64,000 bases of DNA from Centroberyx gerrardi (Eukaryota > Chordata > Actinopteri > Beryciformes > Berycidae): the NCBI RefSeq assembly GCF_048128805.1, contig NC_135999.1:22493659-22557658 (forward strand). Reading direction: 5' to 3'. How positions within the stretch are numbered: the first letter of the stretch is position 1; each line of letters starts with the position of its first letter. The notes beneath the pieces are model-generated. The model had not been told where the DNA came from and ran no database searches. It saw only the letters and a program-made list of their open reading frames with translations. Of this stretch, positions 60,100-64,000 are shown one piece after another. A program made the translations under genes and the position numbers.

Positions 60100-63000
60100 A
60101 GCAGGTGCAGGCCCACAGGTCTTTCTCTGGTATCTTTTTGGTCGGGACTTTAAAAGACCCGTTGTACGCCTTGGTGTTCACTACTGAGGGTTTCTTCTGC
60201 CTCTTCAGCCTGGCAGCCACAGCCACCACCAGGTCTTCCACCTTATCCTGCTGATAGGGCGCCTCCTTATCACCTCCTCCTCCTCCTCTTCCTCGTCTGT
60301 TCACCCCGCCGTTCGGGACGCTCTTGGCCGAGGTCTCGAACAGCGTCATGCCGTGGGCCTCCGCGAACTTCACCGCCCGCTCCCGGCTCACCTGGTCATC
60401 GGCCCTGACGGGGCCACGGAGGTCACTCTTATTACCCACCAGGAACCTGGGGAGGAGAACACACAGGAGAAAGGTGGAGAAGGTGTAGATCAAAAAGAAG
60501 TGTAAATTAAAAACACGGTTGGTTCGAGGATGATATTAAACAGTTCCGTGAAAATCAAAAAGGTAGTACGTTGGTGGCATATTGGCCTGAAAAAAGATGA
60601 TGAAATCTTCAAGTATCGCAAACAAGCTTAAAACTTGTATTTATTACATTTTTTGCCTGACACTGCAACATCTTGAATACTGTTACATTGGTAAATATCA
60701 TCAATCTGTGATGTTCAATGTATTCCAGCAGTTATTTTGTGATGAAGTGTTGGAATTTGTTTGTTGTACCCACTTTCCCTCAACCTGCCTCGTCTACTTC
60801 TACTTCAGTTGGTGATTTCCTACATTTCCCAGAATGCCTTTTGACAACCCCAGAGAAGGGGCGTGAACTTTTGCTTTGAATGAAAGGTGGATGTATGGGC
60901 AGATAAAATATAGCTAGCTAGCCAACTAGTTTGTAAACACTGTGGTGTGTCTATGATCATGGCTGCACCTCCTACTCAAAATGCAACATGTGTTCTGGCT
61001 GCTTTGCATTCTGGTCTATTGGGGCTGCTGTTGGTGGAGAAATTGGTATCTTTGCCTCTTCTACAATGGATTTCTCCCTCTATGATTGCTGAACATCAGT
61101 GCAAAATAGTGAGTCTAGAAAGAAGCCTGTGTTCTTTGATTTTGAGGAACTGACACCAAAACCTGACATTTACCATTTATGTTTTAGATAGATGAAATAA
61201 TTTATGCTATCAAACATGTTTTTTAACAGCTTTGAAGTGTTTTAGGGTGGATTTGTTCTTTCAAATCCATCATTCTAATCTATTACTATTATAACTATTG
61301 TGCTCAATCTGCTGCACAGAGGGACTTGTGTTGGCACGTTATCAGCTGATGCCTCACCTGGGGATTTCCTGGCCCAGTGAATTCTGCCGGCACTCCTCCA
61401 CCCAGGCAGACAGGCCTCTGAAGCTGGCGGGACAGGTGACATCGTAGACGAAGAGCACGGCGTGGACGTTGCGGTAGTAGTGCTGCACCATGGACTTACG
61501 GAAGCGCTCCTGTCCCGCCGTGTCCCACAACTGGAGCTGATGGGGAGGCAAGGAGAAAGTGAGAGACTGTGAGAAAGTGAAAGAGAAAGATGAATCATGG
61601 ACCTAGAGATTCTTCGCAACTACTGGAACTGAGGAGGAGGAGGAGAGCAATTAGGTGAAATTTGAGAAAGTAGGTTTAAGGAAAAAAGAGCACAAAAAAA
61701 GAGGAAGCAAATGAGATGATGGCACAGAGGGGAAAAGAATGATGAAGTGTTGAAATACCCTCCACTAGGCAGACACACGTCCATGCACATAAACACACAC
61801 ACACACACACACACATACACACACTCACAGTGACTCATCGCTGAGAGGGAACCAAAGAACATATATGTATATGTACTAACTGGTTGATGTAATGTTTACA
61901 AAGTCAGAAATCTATAGCAGGCCTCCACATGGAGTTTCCTTGAATAAAAGAGATCAATACTAGATCTTATCACAAGTTCGGCCTCCAATACTGCATGGCG
62001 CGGCTCAAAACAAAGACAAACCATATCACTTTCTCTGAAAACAAATGGAATATTAATTAATAACAGAAGACAGCAAACAAAGGCACTGCAGTAGAAAATG
62101 AAGCGCGCGCCCTCTCTCTCATGTGCCCTCAGCAGTCAGTTGAGAGTCAGGCATGTATGGAAAAAACTCTGTCATGTGTCCTGATACTGTAGCATGTGGT
62201 ATCTATGGATTCAAAGCCACAGGCAACACATAAACACACAAATAGTACATATCCAAATCCATGTTGCAAGTCCACTCTCAAATTTGGCAAAATGACTATT
62301 TACCACACATAAAAAATAGGTCTTTGATCAATATCCATTTAGATTTTTATGAGGAACTTAAGATCTTGTTTGCACAGTACTGTCCTTTCACACTAAACAA
62401 AAGAAGACACACGGGATTTTCTTATTCCCTTAATAATAAAATGTATAGACACAATGTTGAAAACTCTTCTGCCCTCAACATAAATTTGTAAACAAAGCCT
62501 CATATTCACCAGTAACACTTCCTCTATCATGAGGCTGTTGCCACACACCATGGAAAGAAGAACATAGACCAACTACACCCACAGATTTGTGACAACTTAT
62601 AACACTGACAACAATGAATAGACACTTTAATAAACCCTGTTGTGTTTATAAGATGAAGTGAAATTGAAAATCTTCAAATTATAGCAACAGTATAAAAAAA
62701 TGAGAGCTGAATTAGGTTAATTGCATTGTAGTTCAAAGTCAAAGTCAGTAGACCTTTGATACAAAGTTGCTTGATGTTGTAACTGTTAACATACAAATCA
62801 AATAAAGCACGCAATCGTCACAGCGGTTTACAGGCTTAATTAGTTCCGACTGTAGCGTGATTGCAGCCATCAAACACAAGTAGCTGCTAATTTTCTGCTC
62901 ATTGTACTGTTGTATCTGCAGTTTCTCTGTCTTTTTATCAGTCCCTCTTGGAATGTTATAGTGATACCATGGGAGATAAAAACAAACAAGCATATGAAGT

Positions 63001-63623
63001 AAGATAAAGTCACTATAAACTCACTATGGAATGCCACAGACACACTATAAGATCCTATAGGAATATGACAGGAATATTATAGGGATTTTTTTCTTCGGGT
63101 TGTTAATTCTTTAGTTGAATGTAGCCTATTCAAGAATCCATTGTGAACACATGATCATCGTGACTAAACATATAAACGGAAAAAAGTCTTATTTTATTGG
63201 CAGTCGACCTTTGATAGGAAGGCTTCATTTTAAAGCAGAAGGGTGTGGAAGACAGACCGGCGGGCGTGCGTAAAAACAGTGGCCTGTTTTGCGCAGTCCC
63301 GTGCGCAATTAGCCTATTCTTTACTAATAATAGGCTATATAATAGCATAATAAAGCAATTCACGTACTTTAATTGGATGTTAGTGCATTAACTTTACTTT
63401 TTACCTTGATTTTGTCTCCCTCGATATCCAATAGTCTCTCACGGAAATCCACCCCGATGGTGGCCTCGACTCTACCGGGGAACTCGCCGGCGCAGAGCCG
63501 GTGGGTGAGACAGGTCTTCCCGACCCCGGAGTCTCCGATCACAATCACTTTAAAGGTCCGACACCGCGTTGGCAGTGAGGATACACTGCTCAACGAGTTG
63601 GAGAACTCGAGAGATGACTCCAT
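60098..63623 (-). CDS. rab33b: Rab33B-type small GTPase
   Basis: Three exons on the minus strand: 63623-63405, 61536-61358 and 60446-60098, phases 0 and 2, 248 aa (human 229). All GTPase motifs are present: P-loop GDSGVGKT (30-37), switch I Thr55 in [18 protein letters not shown] (77-83), NKSD (138-141) and ETSAK (170-174). [27 protein letters not shown] is a Rab33 signature block. The C-terminus CTC is a CxC double-prenylation site. The start MESSLE was chosen to match human MESSLE; the frame upstream offers no other ATG nearby. Rab33B acts at the Golgi in retrograde traffic and in autophagy by recruiting ATG16L1. Odd points are a Gly-rich insertion after SAK ([12 protein letters not shown], about 183-194), a diverged tail, and an intron after QEIP that I do not recall in human RAB33B. 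Synteny with elf2 and mgarp favours B over RAB33A. Confidence 0.9.
60447..61357. other. rab33b intron 2
   Basis: AT-rich; no further coding exon or named repeat seen. Confidence 0.5.
61537..63404. other. rab33b intron 1
   Basis: No exon recognised. It has a short (CA)n at 61794-61816 and AT-rich sequence otherwise. Confidence 0.5.
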
Positions 63624-64000
63624 GTTGCCTGTCACTCACAATAAATTCAGTCAAAAACAAAGCGTAAAAAAGCGTTTGGTCCAACCTCCAAAAAGTCCCC
63701 AAAAGTGAAACTTGAGCGGGACTAGTCTCAACAAGTTACCACCACTTCTTGGGGAAAAAAAACGCGCTGTCTTTTGCTGATTTGGTATTTTCGATCAGCA
63801 GCTCCTTGTCGGCTCACTTTTCTCCACAATGTTGACTGATTTGTGCGCGCAGGGGACTGAAAGAAAGTTTGGCGTTTGTTCCTGTGCGTTTCATTTGACA
63901 GCATGGTGATGATTACCGGGGAAAGACTGGGGGTGGAGTGAAGGAGCAATGGGGGAGGCAGACACCAAACCCAGGGGCGTAGTACATCCAAAAATATGTC
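63624..64000 (-). promoter_or_regulatory. rab33b: rab33b 5' UTR and promoter region
   Basis: Sequence immediately upstream of the rab33b start, moderately CpG-rich (tgtgcgcgcag and similar). No TATA box is evident and the transcription start cannot be fixed by eye. Confidence 0.35.

Noticed and set aside
63624-63635. A longer rab33b start beginning with GTG (GTG ACA GGC AAC before ATG)
   Set aside because: The ATG at 63623 matches the human MESSLE start region; GTG initiation is not expected in a vertebrate nuclear gene.

Overview
The window is nuclear DNA of a ray-finned (teleost) fish. The evidence is interrupted vertebrate genes with GT-AG introns, dense (CA)n and (CT)n microsatellites, tRNA-type SINEs with fish-type tails, and hAT, Tc1 and LINE remnants. 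The order noct - elf2 - mgarp - rab33b matches the human 4q31 order as I remember it (NOCT, ELF2, MGARP, NDUFC1, NAA15, RAB33B). NDUFC1 and NAA15 are not seen here. The shared order supports orthology.

Layout. 1-1.8 kb: 3' part of an intronless coiled-coil protein gene on +, running off the left edge. 2.2-11.4 kb: repeat-rich DNA with an hAT remnant carrying a BED-finger exon, a diverged tandem repeat, many microsatellites, and one orphan exon-like block at 6.75-7.08 kb. 11.56-18.2 kb: noct (nocturnin) on +, five coding exons, 400 aa. 19.6-19.8 kb: Tc1 remnant. 20.0-40.8 kb: elf2 (ETS factor) on -, nine coding exons in the long form plus an alternative first coding exon at 28.9 kb, so two promoters. 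41.6-56.1 kb: mgarp on -, with two phase-compatible terminal exon sets (47.5-48.0 kb, and 42.2 + 43.0-44.0 kb). An intron-containing tRNA-Arg(UCU) gene lies antisense inside an mgarp intron. 59.4-63.7 kb: rab33b on -, three coding exons, with about 350 bp of (CT)n starting at its stop codon.

The genes are independent eukaryotic units, not an operon. Nocturnin is a circadian-linked NADP(H) phosphatase of the EEP fold. ELF2 is a nuclear ETS activator or repressor. MGARP is a mitochondrial membrane protein. Rab33B is a Golgi/autophagy GTPase. noct and elf2 converge tail to tail; elf2, mgarp and rab33b are co-oriented. I found no convincing new multi-gene system. The best leads are the alternative mgarp ending, the two-promoter elf2 with NAGNAG acceptors, the rab33b insertion with its stop-abutting repeat, and several well-bounded non-autonomous transposons. 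Splice sites were placed by eye from consensus, phase and remembered human proteins; no alignment was run.
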